From Candidatus Mucispirillum faecigallinarum (GTDB lineage Bacteria > Chrysiogenota > Deferribacteres > Deferribacterales > Mucispirillaceae), in NCBI GenBank assembly GCA_019116905.1, contig DXAQ01000032.1, positions 1 to 48,438 on the forward strand: DNA of 48,438 bases, given 5' to 3'. The translations under genes and the position numbers were made by a program. Below the pieces are notes generated by a model. The model had not been told where the DNA came from. It did no database searches and saw only the letters and a program-made list of their open reading frames with translations. Position 1 is the first letter of the stretch. Every line of letters starts with the position of its first letter. Below are positions 34,057-43,204 of the stretch, one piece after another.

Positions 34057-34401
34057 ATGTTTGATAATAAAAAAGTACTGCAAATAATATCATATTTATT
34101 ATCTTTAAATGGTAATAAAATGGATAAATTAAAATTAATAAAAGAGCTTTATTTAATAGATAGAATGTCTATTAATGAAGATAATTCATCTATATCTGGC
34201 GATGATTTTTTTAGTATGAAATATGGTCCAGTTCTTTCAATGACACTAAATATTATTAATGATATACCAAATGATAACAGCTGGTCTGAATATTTAAAAC
34301 TAGAAGATAATAAGTCATTAATATTAATTAAACCATTTGATGAAGGCATGTTAAGTAAAAGAGATAAATATTTTATTAATGAATATAAAAGGCGCCCTTG
34401 A
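34057..34401 (+). pseudogene. DUF4065/Panacea (SocA antitoxin-like) ORF, apparently truncated by a frameshift
   Basis: KLIKELYLIDRMSI...SISGDDFFSMKYGPVLSMTLNIIND matches the DUF4065 pattern; ORF stops at EYKRRP* while the +1 frame continues GALEYRCMVSHKILAKLQNGAKVSDYLQERFYKYFDFF*. Confidence 0.6.
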
Positions 34402-34623
34402 ATATAGATGTATGGTAAGCCATAAAATATTAGCAAAACTTCAAAATGGTGCAAAAGTTTCAGATTATCTGCAGGAAAGATTTTATAAATATTTTGATTT
34501 CTTTTAATCATAACCCACTTAAAAATTAAATACATACAATACTAATTTATTTTAACTAATTTATTTGACATTTTATGCTCTATACTATATTCTTTCTTTT
34601 AATATTATTTCAGGGAGTTTATC

Positions 34624-35730
34624 ATAGATAAAGTTTATGAATATCTGGCGTTAAAACAGATTAAGGGTTTAAGCGATACAACTATCTCTTTAATCATAGA
34701 AAAACGCGGCACAATTTCCGGCATATTTCAAGAAAAGGCAGATTTTTTCTACGGCTCTAATATTCAAAGTGCAGCTGCTGAAAGAATACTTTCAAAATCA
34801 TTTAATGAGCAGGCAGTAGAAAGTGAAATAAAACGTGCAGAAAATGCAGGTATATCTATTATAACCCTTGAAGATGAAAGATATCCAAAAATGTTAAAGG
34901 AAGTATATGCGCCACCAGCCCTGCTTTATGCGCTTGGAAACGCTGAATGTTTAAATAATATATGTATTGGCGTAATAGGCTCACGCAGCTGCTCTAAAAT
35001 GGCAGAAAATTTTGCATATAAATTATCAAAAGAGTTAGCTGCTGTTGATATAACAATTGTCAGCGGCTTTGCTTACGGCATTGATATTGCAGCCCATAAG
35101 GGTGCAGTAGAAACTGGCGCTACTGCCTGCGTGCTTGGCAGCGGTCTTGCAAATATTTACCCTGCTGCACACACTAAATATATTGATAAAATACTTGAAA
35201 AAGGCGGCTGTTTAATTAGTGAATTTTCTCTTGATGAAGCACCATTATCAAATAATTTTCCTAGAAGAAATAGAATAATTTCAGGTCTTTCAAAAGCCAT
35301 TGCAGTAATAGAGGCAGGATATAGAAGCGGCTCACTTATTACATGCAGGTTTGCATTAGAGCAAAATAGAGAAATATTTGCAGTGCCTGCATTTCCTGGC
35401 ACAAAAAACAGCGCTACTAACTCACTTTTAAGGCAGGGCGCAAAATTTTTAGAATCATCTCTTGACATAATCTCAGAATTAAAATATGACTTACAAAACA
35501 AGCTTAATGACAATAATAGTGAAATTGTTGAGAACTCTGTAAAATCTATTGAAATTGAAGAGGAAACAGGGCAAAAAATATATGAAGCTTTATCTATTGA
35601 GCCTTTATCCTTAAATAACATTTGTATAAAATTAGATATAGATGTTGTTTCTGCAATGAGCTCTATTGCTTCTCTTGAACTTGACGGCATTATTGAAAAA
35701 ACAAATGATGAAAAATATATAATAAAATAA
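34624..35730 (+). CDS. dprA: DNA processing protein DprA (start codon uncertain, possibly ATA/ATC)
   Basis: VIGSRSCSKMAENFAYKLSKELAAVDITIVSGFAYGIDIAAHKGA...PRRNRIISGLSKAIAVIEAGYRSGSLITCRFALEQNREIFAVPAFPG. ORF-track start 34891 omits a DprA-like N-terminus readable in frame back to 34621. Confidence 0.92.
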   Translation: MDKVYEYLALKQIKGLSDTTISLIIEKRGTISGIFQEKADFFYGSNIQSAAAERILSKSFNEQAVESEIKRAENAGISIITLEDERYPKMLKEVYAPPALLYALGNAECLNNICIGVIGSRSCSKMAENFAYKLSKELAAVDITIVSGFAYGIDIAAHKGAVETGATACVLGSGLANIYPAAHTKYIDKILEKGGCLISEFSLDEAPLSNNFPRRNRIISGLSKAIAVIEAGYRSGSLITCRFALEQNREIFAVPAFPGTKNSATNSLLRQGAKFLESSLDIISELKYDLQNKLNDNNSEIVENSVKSIEIEEETGQKIYEALSIEPLSLNNICIKLDIDVVSAMSSIASLELDGIIEKTNDEKYIIK

Positions 35731-35749
35731 TATAGATATAGGTAGTGGT

Positions 35750-38089
35750 ATGAATCTGGTAATTGTTGAATCACCTGCAAAGGCTAAAACTATTGAAAAA
35801 TATCTTGGCTCAGATTACAAAGTAATCGCCAGTGTTGGTCATATTATTGATTTACCGCCAAATGAGCTAGGCGTTGATGTGGAACATAATTTTGAGCCGA
35901 AATATATAGTGATTGAAGGTAAAGAAAAAGTTATATCTGCCCTAAAATCAAATGCAAAAAAAGCAGATGCAGTTTTTCTTGCCCCTGACCCTGATAGAGA
36001 GGGGGAAGCTATCGCATGGCATATTGCAAGCCAGATAGATAAAAATAAGCCTGTAAAACGTGTACTTTTTAATGAAATCACTAAAAAAGGCATACTTGAC
36101 GGCATAAACCACCCTGGCGATATAAATATGAACAGAGTAAACGCACAGCAGTCAAGAAGAATACTAGACAGGCTTGTGGGTTATATGGTAAGCCCGCTTT
36201 TATGGAAACCTTTAAAATACGGACTTTCTGCAGGGCGTGTGCAGTCTGTAGCTCTTAGATTAATATGCGAAAGAGAAGAAGAAATAGAAAAATTTGTGCC
36301 TGTTGAATCCTGGAGCATTAGTGCTGATTTTAATATTGAAAATAAAGCCACTAATGAAAAAGGTGTCTTAAAAGCTAAGCTTGATAAAATAAAAGGTAAA
36401 AAGGCAGAAATAAAAACAGAAAAAGAGGCTGAAAATATAGTAAACAGCCTGCCAAAAGATTTTATAGTATCAGGTGTTGAAGAAAAGGCAGTTAAACAAA
36501 ACCCAGCAGAGCCTTTTATTACATCAAGAATGCAGCAGGAGGCTATTAGAAAACTTGGCTTTACTGCTAAAAAAGCCATGGCTGTTGCCCAAAGCCTTTA
36601 TGAAGGTGTGGAGCTGGCAGAAGGTCCTGTTGGTCTTATTACTTATATGAGGACAGATTCTACTCGTATTTCTCCTGAAGCTGAAAGCCAGGCAAAAGAA
36701 TATATTGAAAATAATTTTGGTAAAGAATACGTTTCTAAAAATAAAAAAGCTGCTAAAAAATCTAACAACGTGCAGGACGCTCACGAGGCTATACGCCCTA
36801 CTTCTGTTTTAAGAACTCCTGCAGAAATAAAAAAATATTTAACTAATGACCAGTATAAGCTTTATAAACTTATATGGGAACGTTTTGTAGCAAGCCAAAT
36901 GGCAGAGGCAGTTTATAACCAGACTGTTGTGCGCATTACTGGTGCAGATTATGAATTTAAAGCATCTGCTAAAACTCTTGCTTTTGCAGGCTTTACAAAA
37001 CTTTATCTTGAAAGTAAGGAAGAAGATATTAAAAACGATGAAGATGATGAAACTACTATCTCTTTTAAAATATCAGAAAACACTCCTGCTTTAAGAGATA
37101 AAACAGAGAAAAAGCAGCATTTTACACAAAGCCCGCCACGCTATACTGAGGCAACACTTGTAAAAACATTAGAACAGCAGGGAATAGGCAGGCCGTCTAC
37201 TTATGCATCTATTATATCAACTATTGTAGACAGGCAGTATACAGAATTGCAGGAAAAAAAATTTCACCCAACAGAGCTTGGAAGAATTGTAAATAAAATA
37301 TTAATAGAAAACTTCCCAAAAATATTTGAAGTGAAATTTACAGCGCAGATGGAAAAAGATTTAGACTTGATAGAGGGCGGCACAGAAAACTGGCACGATG
37401 TATTATCTACTTTCTATAAAAGCTTTGATAAAGAATTAAAAGCAGCCTCCACAGGCAAAATCTCTGCTAATTTAGAAACTAATAAAAAATGCCCAATATG
37501 TTCAAGTGATTTAGTAATAAAAATGGGTAAAAATGGTGCATTTCTTGCATGCTCTGCTTATCCTGAATGTAAGTTTACTTCCAACTTTAAGCGTAACGAA
37601 AAGGGAGAAATAGAACTTGTGGAAGACAAGCAGTTTGAAGGAACCGGCATAATGTGTGAAAAATGCGGCGCTGAGCTTGTGTTTAAAAAAACAAGGTTTG
37701 GGGAAGTAATCGCATGCCCGTCATACCCGGAATGTAAAAATATTAAAAACTTTCTGCGTGCTCCTGACGGCTCTATTAAAATATTAGAGGCTGGGCAGAT
37801 GCTTGATGAAAAATGCCCAGAATGTTCTAAACAGCTTACTTTAAAAGCTGGTAAAAATGGTATGTTTGCAGCCTGCTCTGGTTATCCAGAATGTAAGTTT
37901 ACTGCGAATATTGAAATGAAAGAAAACGGCACAATAGGCATAAAACCTGCTGCATCTAATGAAAGCGGCGAAGTATGCGAAAAATGCGGTAAACCTATGG
38001 TTGTAAAAAGAAGTTTCCGAGGTGCTTTTCTTGCATGCTCTGGCTATCCAGAATGTAAAAACACTAAACCATTAAAGAAAAAAGATTAA
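35750..38089 (+). CDS. topA: DNA topoisomerase I
   Basis: MNLVIVESPAKAKTIEKYLG, DPDREGEAIAWHIA, LITYMRTDSTRIS, four C-terminal Cys4 zinc ribbons. Confidence 0.98.
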   Translation: MNLVIVESPAKAKTIEKYLGSDYKVIASVGHIIDLPPNELGVDVEHNFEPKYIVIEGKEKVISALKSNAKKADAVFLAPDPDREGEAIAWHIASQIDKNKPVKRVLFNEITKKGILDGINHPGDINMNRVNAQQSRRILDRLVGYMVSPLLWKPLKYGLSAGRVQSVALRLICEREEEIEKFVPVESWSISADFNIENKATNEKGVLKAKLDKIKGKKAEIKTEKEAENIVNSLPKDFIVSGVEEKAVKQNPAEPFITSRMQQEAIRKLGFTAKKAMAVAQSLYEGVELAEGPVGLITYMRTDSTRISPEAESQAKEYIENNFGKEYVSKNKKAAKKSNNVQDAHEAIRPTSVLRTPAEIKKYLTNDQYKLYKLIWERFVASQMAEAVYNQTVVRITGADYEFKASAKTLAFAGFTKLYLESKEEDIKNDEDDETTISFKISENTPALRDKTEKKQHFTQSPPRYTEATLVKTLEQQGIGRPSTYASIISTIVDRQYTELQEKKFHPTELGRIVNKILIENFPKIFEVKFTAQMEKDLDLIEGGTENWHDVLSTFYKSFDKELKAASTGKISANLETNKKCPICSSDLVIKMGKNGAFLACSAYPECKFTSNFKRNEKGEIELVEDKQFEGTGIMCEKCGAELVFKKTRFGEVIACPSYPECKNIKNFLRAPDGSIKILEAGQMLDEKCPECSKQLTLKAGKNGMFAACSGYPECKFTANIEMKENGTIGIKPAASNESGEVCEKCGKPMVVKRSFRGAFLACSGYPECKNTKPLKKKD

Positions 38090-38106
38090 TAATATAAGGT
38101 TATTTT

Positions 38107-39444
38107 GTGGCAGAATATGATGTAATAATCGCAGGTGCAGGGCTTGCAGGAAGTGAGGCGGCATATCAGCTGGCAGAAGCTGGATATAAAGTTAAGCTGA
38201 TAGAAATGCGCCCATTAAAAACTACACCAGCACATGAAACAGATAAATTTGCAGAGCTTGTATGCTCTAACAGTTTAAAGTCCCTGGATATTACAACAGG
38301 AAGTGGCTTATTGAAAAAAGAAATGATGCTTTATAACTCATTTCTTTTGCAGACTGCTTTTAAGTGCAGTGTGCCGGCAGGTGGCGCCTTAGCTGTTGAC
38401 AGGGTGCTTTTTTCAAATATTATTACAGATACTTTAAAAAACCATAAAAATATTACTGTAATAAATGAAGAAATAAAAGAACTTCCTATTGATACAAAAA
38501 CACCTTTTCTTATTGCAACTGGGCCGCTGACAAGTGATATTTTAGCAGAAAATATAAAAGAATACTGCGGCGGCGCGTTATATTTTGCTGATGCAATAAG
38601 TCCAATAATAGATGCAGATACTATTGATATGGAAAAAGGCTATTTTTTAGGCAGATATGGTAAAGGTGGCGATGATTATTTTAATATCCCTTTAACAGAA
38701 GAAGAATATAATACATTTTATGATGATATTATGGCTGCCCCAAAAACAGCTTTTCATGATTTTGAAAAAATATCATATTTTGAAGGCTGTATGCCTGTGG
38801 AAGTTATGGCAGAAAGAGGCAGGCAAACCCTAACTTTTGGGCCAATGAAACCAGTAGGACTTGAAGACCCAAAAACAAATATTCGCCCTTATGCAGTAAT
38901 ACAGCTGCGAAAAGAAAATAAGGCAGGCACAGCATATAATATGGTAGGCTTTCAAACTAAAATGACAATAGGGGCACAAAAGGAAATATTTAGGAAAATT
39001 CCTGCTTTAAAAGATGCAGAATTTTTACGCTTTGGCTCAGTTCATAGAAATACATATATAGAAAGTCCAAAACATATTACAAAATATTTTAACTTTAAAA
39101 ATAATAAAAACTTGTTTATTGCAGGCCAAATTACAGGTTTAGAAGGCTATAATGAATCAATTACAGGCGGCTTAATTGCATCATTACAGATTGCAAGGCT
39201 CATAGAAAATAAACCATTTCTTGATTTCCCAAAAGGCACAGCGATGGGAAGCTTATCAGAATATATTTCTGGAATATCAGAATTTTCCAGCGGTAAAAAA
39301 TATGTGCCATCTAACTTTCATTTAGGAATGCTTGAACCACTTGAAAAAAAAGTGAAAGATAAAAAGTTAAAAAAACAAATGCAGGTTGAAGCTGCTTATA
39401 AAAAAGCAGAATTATTTTATAAAGAAAATTATGGAAATAGATAA
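38107..39444 (+). CDS. trmFO: tRNA (uracil-5-)-methyltransferase TrmFO
   Basis: IIAGAGLAGSEAAYQLAEAGYKVKLIEMRP, FAELVCSNSLKS, GQITGLEGYNESITGGLIA. GTG start. Confidence 0.97.
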   Translation: MAEYDVIIAGAGLAGSEAAYQLAEAGYKVKLIEMRPLKTTPAHETDKFAELVCSNSLKSLDITTGSGLLKKEMMLYNSFLLQTAFKCSVPAGGALAVDRVLFSNIITDTLKNHKNITVINEEIKELPIDTKTPFLIATGPLTSDILAENIKEYCGGALYFADAISPIIDADTIDMEKGYFLGRYGKGGDDYFNIPLTEEEYNTFYDDIMAAPKTAFHDFEKISYFEGCMPVEVMAERGRQTLTFGPMKPVGLEDPKTNIRPYAVIQLRKENKAGTAYNMVGFQTKMTIGAQKEIFRKIPALKDAEFLRFGSVHRNTYIESPKHITKYFNFKNNKNLFIAGQITGLEGYNESITGGLIASLQIARLIENKPFLDFPKGTAMGSLSEYISGISEFSSGKKYVPSNFHLGMLEPLEKKVKDKKLKKQMQVEAAYKKAELFYKENYGNR

Positions 39445-40348
39445 CGCAATTGATGAATTTATAAATTTTGTCCGCATAGAGCGAGAATACAGCGACCATT
39501 CTGTAACAGCATACGCGAAAGATTTAAGCGAGCTTTCTATTTATGCTCACAATGAAAAAGTGCCTGATGATATAAAATCACTTGATTTTTTTCTTCTTCG
39601 CGGTTTCATTACAACTCTTTATGACAGAGGGCTTTCAAAATCAAGCATTGAAAGGAAAATATCAACTATTAAATCATTTTTTAAGTTTTTATACAGGCGG
39701 GGCTTTATAGAAGAAAACCCTGCCCGTATGCTTAAATTTCCTAAAAAAGAAAAATATCTGCCTACTGTATTTAATGTAGATGATATTTTTACGCTTTTAG
39801 ATTTGCCTGATAAATCTACCCCTATGGGTTTAAGGGACGCCTTAATATTAGAGCTTTTATACGGCACTGGTGTTCGTGTTTCTGAACTTGTAGGCCTTGA
39901 TAAAAGCGACATAGATTTAAACGGCATGCGTATCCTTGTTCGCGGTAAAGGCAAAAAAGAAAGGATTGTGCCACTTGCTCCTGAGCTTATTTCTCTTATA
40001 AAAGATTACTATAAAGTAATGTATGAAATAGTTTCAGAATCAAGAATGGTGGAAAGTGATGCAGTTATAATAAACAGGCTTGGCACCCGCATGACAGACA
40101 GAACTGTCCGCAGAGTAGTAGAAGCATATCTTAAAAAAGCAGGCCTGCCCCTTGATTATTCGCCCCACTCTTTCAGGCACACTTTTGCAACCCATTTACT
40201 TGAAGGTGGTGCAGATTTACGCTCTATTCAGGAGCTCTTAGGTCATGAATCACTTGCCACAACTCAAAAATATACCCACAGCGATTTATCTTCTCTTTTA
40301 AAAGTATATGATGAATCTCACCCTATGGCAAAAAAAGATAATCAGTAA
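39431..40348 (+). CDS. xerC: Tyrosine recombinase XerC
   Basis: Phage-type integrase motifs LYGTGVRVSELVGLDKSDID, HSFRHTFATHLLEGGADLRSIQELLGHESLATTQKYTH; start at 39431 (MEIDNAIDEF), overlapping trmFO. Confidence 0.95.
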   Translation: MEIDNAIDEFINFVRIEREYSDHSVTAYAKDLSELSIYAHNEKVPDDIKSLDFFLLRGFITTLYDRGLSKSSIERKISTIKSFFKFLYRRGFIEENPARMLKFPKKEKYLPTVFNVDDIFTLLDLPDKSTPMGLRDALILELLYGTGVRVSELVGLDKSDIDLNGMRILVRGKGKKERIVPLAPELISLIKDYYKVMYEIVSESRMVESDAVIINRLGTRMTDRTVRRVVEAYLKKAGLPLDYSPHSFRHTFATHLLEGGADLRSIQELLGHESLATTQKYTHSDLSSLLKVYDESHPMAKKDNQ

Positions 40349-40471
40349 TAATATATTGATTTAACTTTTCAAATACAATTTTCTTTTAAATTTTATACAG
40401 CATAAATATTCTTATATATCAATAAGTTATAAAATACTTAAAAATTTTTTTAATTTTTTTAAAATTTCTTA

Positions 40472-40505
40472 TTGACTTTTATTATCAATAATGATATTAA
40501 TAATC
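40472..40505 (+). promoter_or_regulatory. Extended -10 promoter overlapped by a candidate Fur box
   Basis: TTGACT (40472-40477), 17-nt spacer, TGaTATTAA (-10 40495-40500). AATAATGATATTAATAATC (40487-40505) matches Fur consensus GATAATGATAATCATTATC at 15/19; extra half-site ATTATCA at 40481-40487. Confidence 0.7.
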
Positions 40506-40506
40506 A

Positions 40507-40692
40507 TCGGCAGAAAGGAAGTATAAAAAAGCCGAAATAAAAGAATATACAAGGAGTTTTAAAGATAGTTATATAAGCATACAAGCTTATAAATGATAAA
40601 CGTTTTCAAAAAGTAAGATTTCTAATACTTACAATCCTCCCATATTTTGCACAATTAAAAAATCAGCAGGTCGGCACAACCTGCTGTTTTTT
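40507..40692 (+). ncRNA. Candidate Fur-regulated trans-acting sRNA
   Basis: Non-coding interval with promoter, 5' hairpin TCGGC/GCCGA, hairpins TATAAGC/GCTTATA and GTAAG/CTTAC, unpaired CAATCCTCCCAT, terminator. No supportable ORF. Confidence 0.65.
40664..40692 (+). terminator. Rho-independent terminator of candidate sRNA
   Basis: CAGCAGGT-CGGCACA-ACCTGCTG followed by TTTTTT. Confidence 0.95.
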
Positions 40693-40767
40693 ATTATTAT
40701 AAAAATACTTTCAAAAAATATATGCTTATGGTATTGTTATTTAGTATTTTATATAGTGAGGCTTAAA

Positions 40768-41970
40768 ATGTATTCAAAAGTACCTGGTGCAGAGCTTATA
40801 AACAGACTTAAAAAATTTACTACATTTATGGATATGGCAGATGATGCCTGGCGGTATATATTTATATTTAACCCATTAAGTATTTATTATTTTACAGGCA
40901 CTATGCAGGACGGAATACTTTTTATACAGCGTGATGAAGAACCTGTTTATTTTGTTAAAAGAAGTGTAAAACGCGCCGAAGAAGAAATCAGATACTGTAA
41001 AGTAAAGCCCTATAAGGAATTAACTGATATAAAAAACGAGCTTGCTTTAAATACGTTTTTCCCTGCCTTTGTTGATAAAAGCTTTGTTACAATTAAAATG
41101 CTTGAAGACTTTAACTCTGTATTTGAATTTGGAAAAATTTATTCCTGTGATAAAGCATTAAATATGTGCAGAAGTGTTAAAAGTAAATATGAAATAGATA
41201 TTATAAAAGAGGCAGGGGCAATACATGCAGATATTATGGCAAATATTGTGCCTGAACTTTTATCAGAAGATATTTCTGAAAGAGAGGCAGCCTTACTTAT
41301 TTTTAACGAGTTTATAAATAAAGGTCATCAGGGAATAGTCCGTTTAGAAAGGCCTTATATGGAGTTCCAGACAGTTAATGTTGCTTTTGGAGAAAGTGCA
41401 TTAAATATATATAAATATGACAGTCCAGTTGGTGTAACAGGGTTATATGCCTCATCCCCTTTTTTCGGCAGCAGTAAAATCACCCTCAAACAAAATGATT
41501 TAGTAACAATCCCTTCTGTATTTGGTATGAATGGGTATAATTCTGTATGCACATACTGTTACGCATTTAACAGCCTTATAGATTATATCCGCTCCCAGCA
41601 GGAGCACTGCAAAAATTTAAAAAATTTAGCCTTAACTCTTTTAAAACCAGGTGCAAAACCAAGTGAAATATATAAAGAGATTATGGATAATATCCACCCA
41701 GAAATACAAGGCACATTTATGGGTATAGGTGATGATGTGATAAACCATATAGGCAGAGGCACAGGGCTTACTATTGACGAATACCCAGTAATTAATAAAA
41801 ATAATACTAATCCACTTGTAGAAAATATGGTAGTAAGCCTTAGTTTTTTCTCCACATTAGAAGGGTATGGCGTAACAGGTATGCAGCATACATATATTAT
41901 TACTGCTGAGGGCGCAGTATCTGTAAACGGCAGTGCTGATGAAATACTCGTTGCAGGGAAATATTTATAA
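40768..41970 (+). CDS. M24 (aminopeptidase P/creatinase-fold) family protein, probably non-catalytic
   Basis: Creatinase-like N-terminal domain and M24-like C-terminal half with metal-ligand positions substituted. Start at MYSKVPGAEL with GTGAGG upstream. Confidence 0.75.
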   Translation: MYSKVPGAELINRLKKFTTFMDMADDAWRYIFIFNPLSIYYFTGTMQDGILFIQRDEEPVYFVKRSVKRAEEEIRYCKVKPYKELTDIKNELALNTFFPAFVDKSFVTIKMLEDFNSVFEFGKIYSCDKALNMCRSVKSKYEIDIIKEAGAIHADIMANIVPELLSEDISEREAALLIFNEFINKGHQGIVRLERPYMEFQTVNVAFGESALNIYKYDSPVGVTGLYASSPFFGSSKITLKQNDLVTIPSVFGMNGYNSVCTYCYAFNSLIDYIRSQQEHCKNLKNLALTLLKPGAKPSEIYKEIMDNIHPEIQGTFMGIGDDVINHIGRGTGLTIDEYPVINKNNTNPLVENMVVSLSFFSTLEGYGVTGMQHTYIITAEGAVSVNGSADEILVAGKYL

Positions 41971-42051
41971 TTTTCAACTGATAATATTTTTATTAGCAAT
42001 AATATACATCACTCAGAGCGCAGCTTGAGCCTTGCAGCCTATATTAGCATA

Positions 42052-43170
42052 CTAAACATTAAATGTTTTCATATCTGAGATTGTTACATTCTCACTGTTT
42101 CTTGATACAAGCACATTATCTTTAAAAAAGTTTTTCAGGTTTAGTTTATCAAGATAATGCAGCTTGTTATGATAGCAGGCTTTTTCACAAAGCTTACAGG
42201 ATATGCATTTTGACGGGTTAAATGTTATCATATTCCTTTCTTCATTAATATATAATGCTCCAGTATTACAAAATCTTGCACACATGCCGCAGTATACACA
42301 TGTTTCATCTATTACTATATTATTAAATAATATATTTGTATCCACTTCCATTTGCGTTATTCTGCCCAGAGACATTATACTTTCAAGAAATGTTTTACGC
42401 CTTGCTGTTTCTTCATGACTGAAATCTATTTTTGTTCTTTCATCTAATTTTTCAACAGTTATCATATCTGCACTTTTTAGTATACTTTCCTGCAGCGTAT
42501 TTTTTAAAAATGCAAACATACCCCGTCTGTTTACTGTTGGGTTTGGCTTTTCTTCTTCCTTAGGTTGAATAATGGGCAGCTGCTTTGGAAAAATTATACG
42601 GATACTGTCATTTTCATATATTGTTTCAAGGTCATTTAAATCTTCAAATATATTTTTTAGCTGCTCTAATAATTTTATTTCCTGCTCTAAAATAGTTTTA
42701 CCATGTTTAGATGCACACTCCATACATAAGCCGTATTTAACAGTTATACGAGAGGCACCACGCAGGTATAATACTAAAAAATCAACTACGCTAAATATAC
42801 CTGCACAGTCAACAAGAGCAGTCTGCCTGTTGTATGACGGATTATCACTGCATGTTATAACTAAATCACCACGAGGAGAAATACTGCGGCTTAGATTATC
42901 TATAAATTTCCTGTATCCTCCATGACGCAGTTTAAACACCTGTGCAGGACACTGGCTTACACATATTCCACAGCCTGTGCAGCTATCCCACTCTACATTG
43001 ATTGTTTCACCTGGACCGCCTACCTCTATTGCACCAGTAGGACATAATGAATAACATATAGTGCATGGAGAACTTTTATGCTTTATTTTCGAGCAGTATT
43101 TAGGGGTAACAGATATAGAACGTGATACCCCTTCAAATACCATATTTGCAATATCTATCTTATTAAACAA
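42052..43170 (-). CDS. Multi-cluster 4Fe-4S ferredoxin-like protein
   Basis: CTICYSLCPTGAI, CTGCGICVSQCPAQVF, CVYCGMCARFCNTGAL, CISCKLCEKACYHNKL. Confidence 0.88.
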   Translation of the reverse strand: MFNKIDIANMVFEGVSRSISVTPKYCSKIKHKSSPCTICYSLCPTGAIEVGGPGETINVEWDSCTGCGICVSQCPAQVFKLRHGGYRKFIDNLSRSISPRGDLVITCSDNPSYNRQTALVDCAGIFSVVDFLVLYLRGASRITVKYGLCMECASKHGKTILEQEIKLLEQLKNIFEDLNDLETIYENDSIRIIFPKQLPIIQPKEEEKPNPTVNRRGMFAFLKNTLQESILKSADMITVEKLDERTKIDFSHEETARRKTFLESIMSLGRITQMEVDTNILFNNIVIDETCVYCGMCARFCNTGALYINEERNMITFNPSKCISCKLCEKACYHNKLHYLDKLNLKNFFKDNVLVSRNSENVTISDMKTFNV

Positions 43171-43204
43171 TATTTCACCTGATTAATAATTATACAGCAT
43201 AAAT

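Noticed and set aside
34149-34535. 128-aa minus-strand ORF over the DUF4065-like gene
   Set aside because: The plus-strand frame has the DUF4065 pattern, promoter and RBS context; the minus frame has no recognisable domain.
35157-35780. 207-aa minus-strand ORF
   Set aside because: Antisense to dprA, which has clear family motifs; explained by codon shadowing.
36181-36579. 132-aa minus-strand ORF
   Set aside because: Antisense to topA with low-complexity hydrophobic composition; no SD.
39386-40348. XerC as a mobile-element integrase
   Set aside because: Position in the conserved dprA-topA-trmFO-xerC block and sequence motifs indicate chromosomal XerC.
40594-40617. Mini-ORF MINVFKK inside the candidate sRNA
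   Set aside because: Only 7 codons, no SD at suitable spacing and it overlaps a predicted hairpin; not enough to call a leader peptide.
41583-41999. 138-aa minus-strand ORF
   Set aside because: Antisense to the M24-like gene; no family signature.
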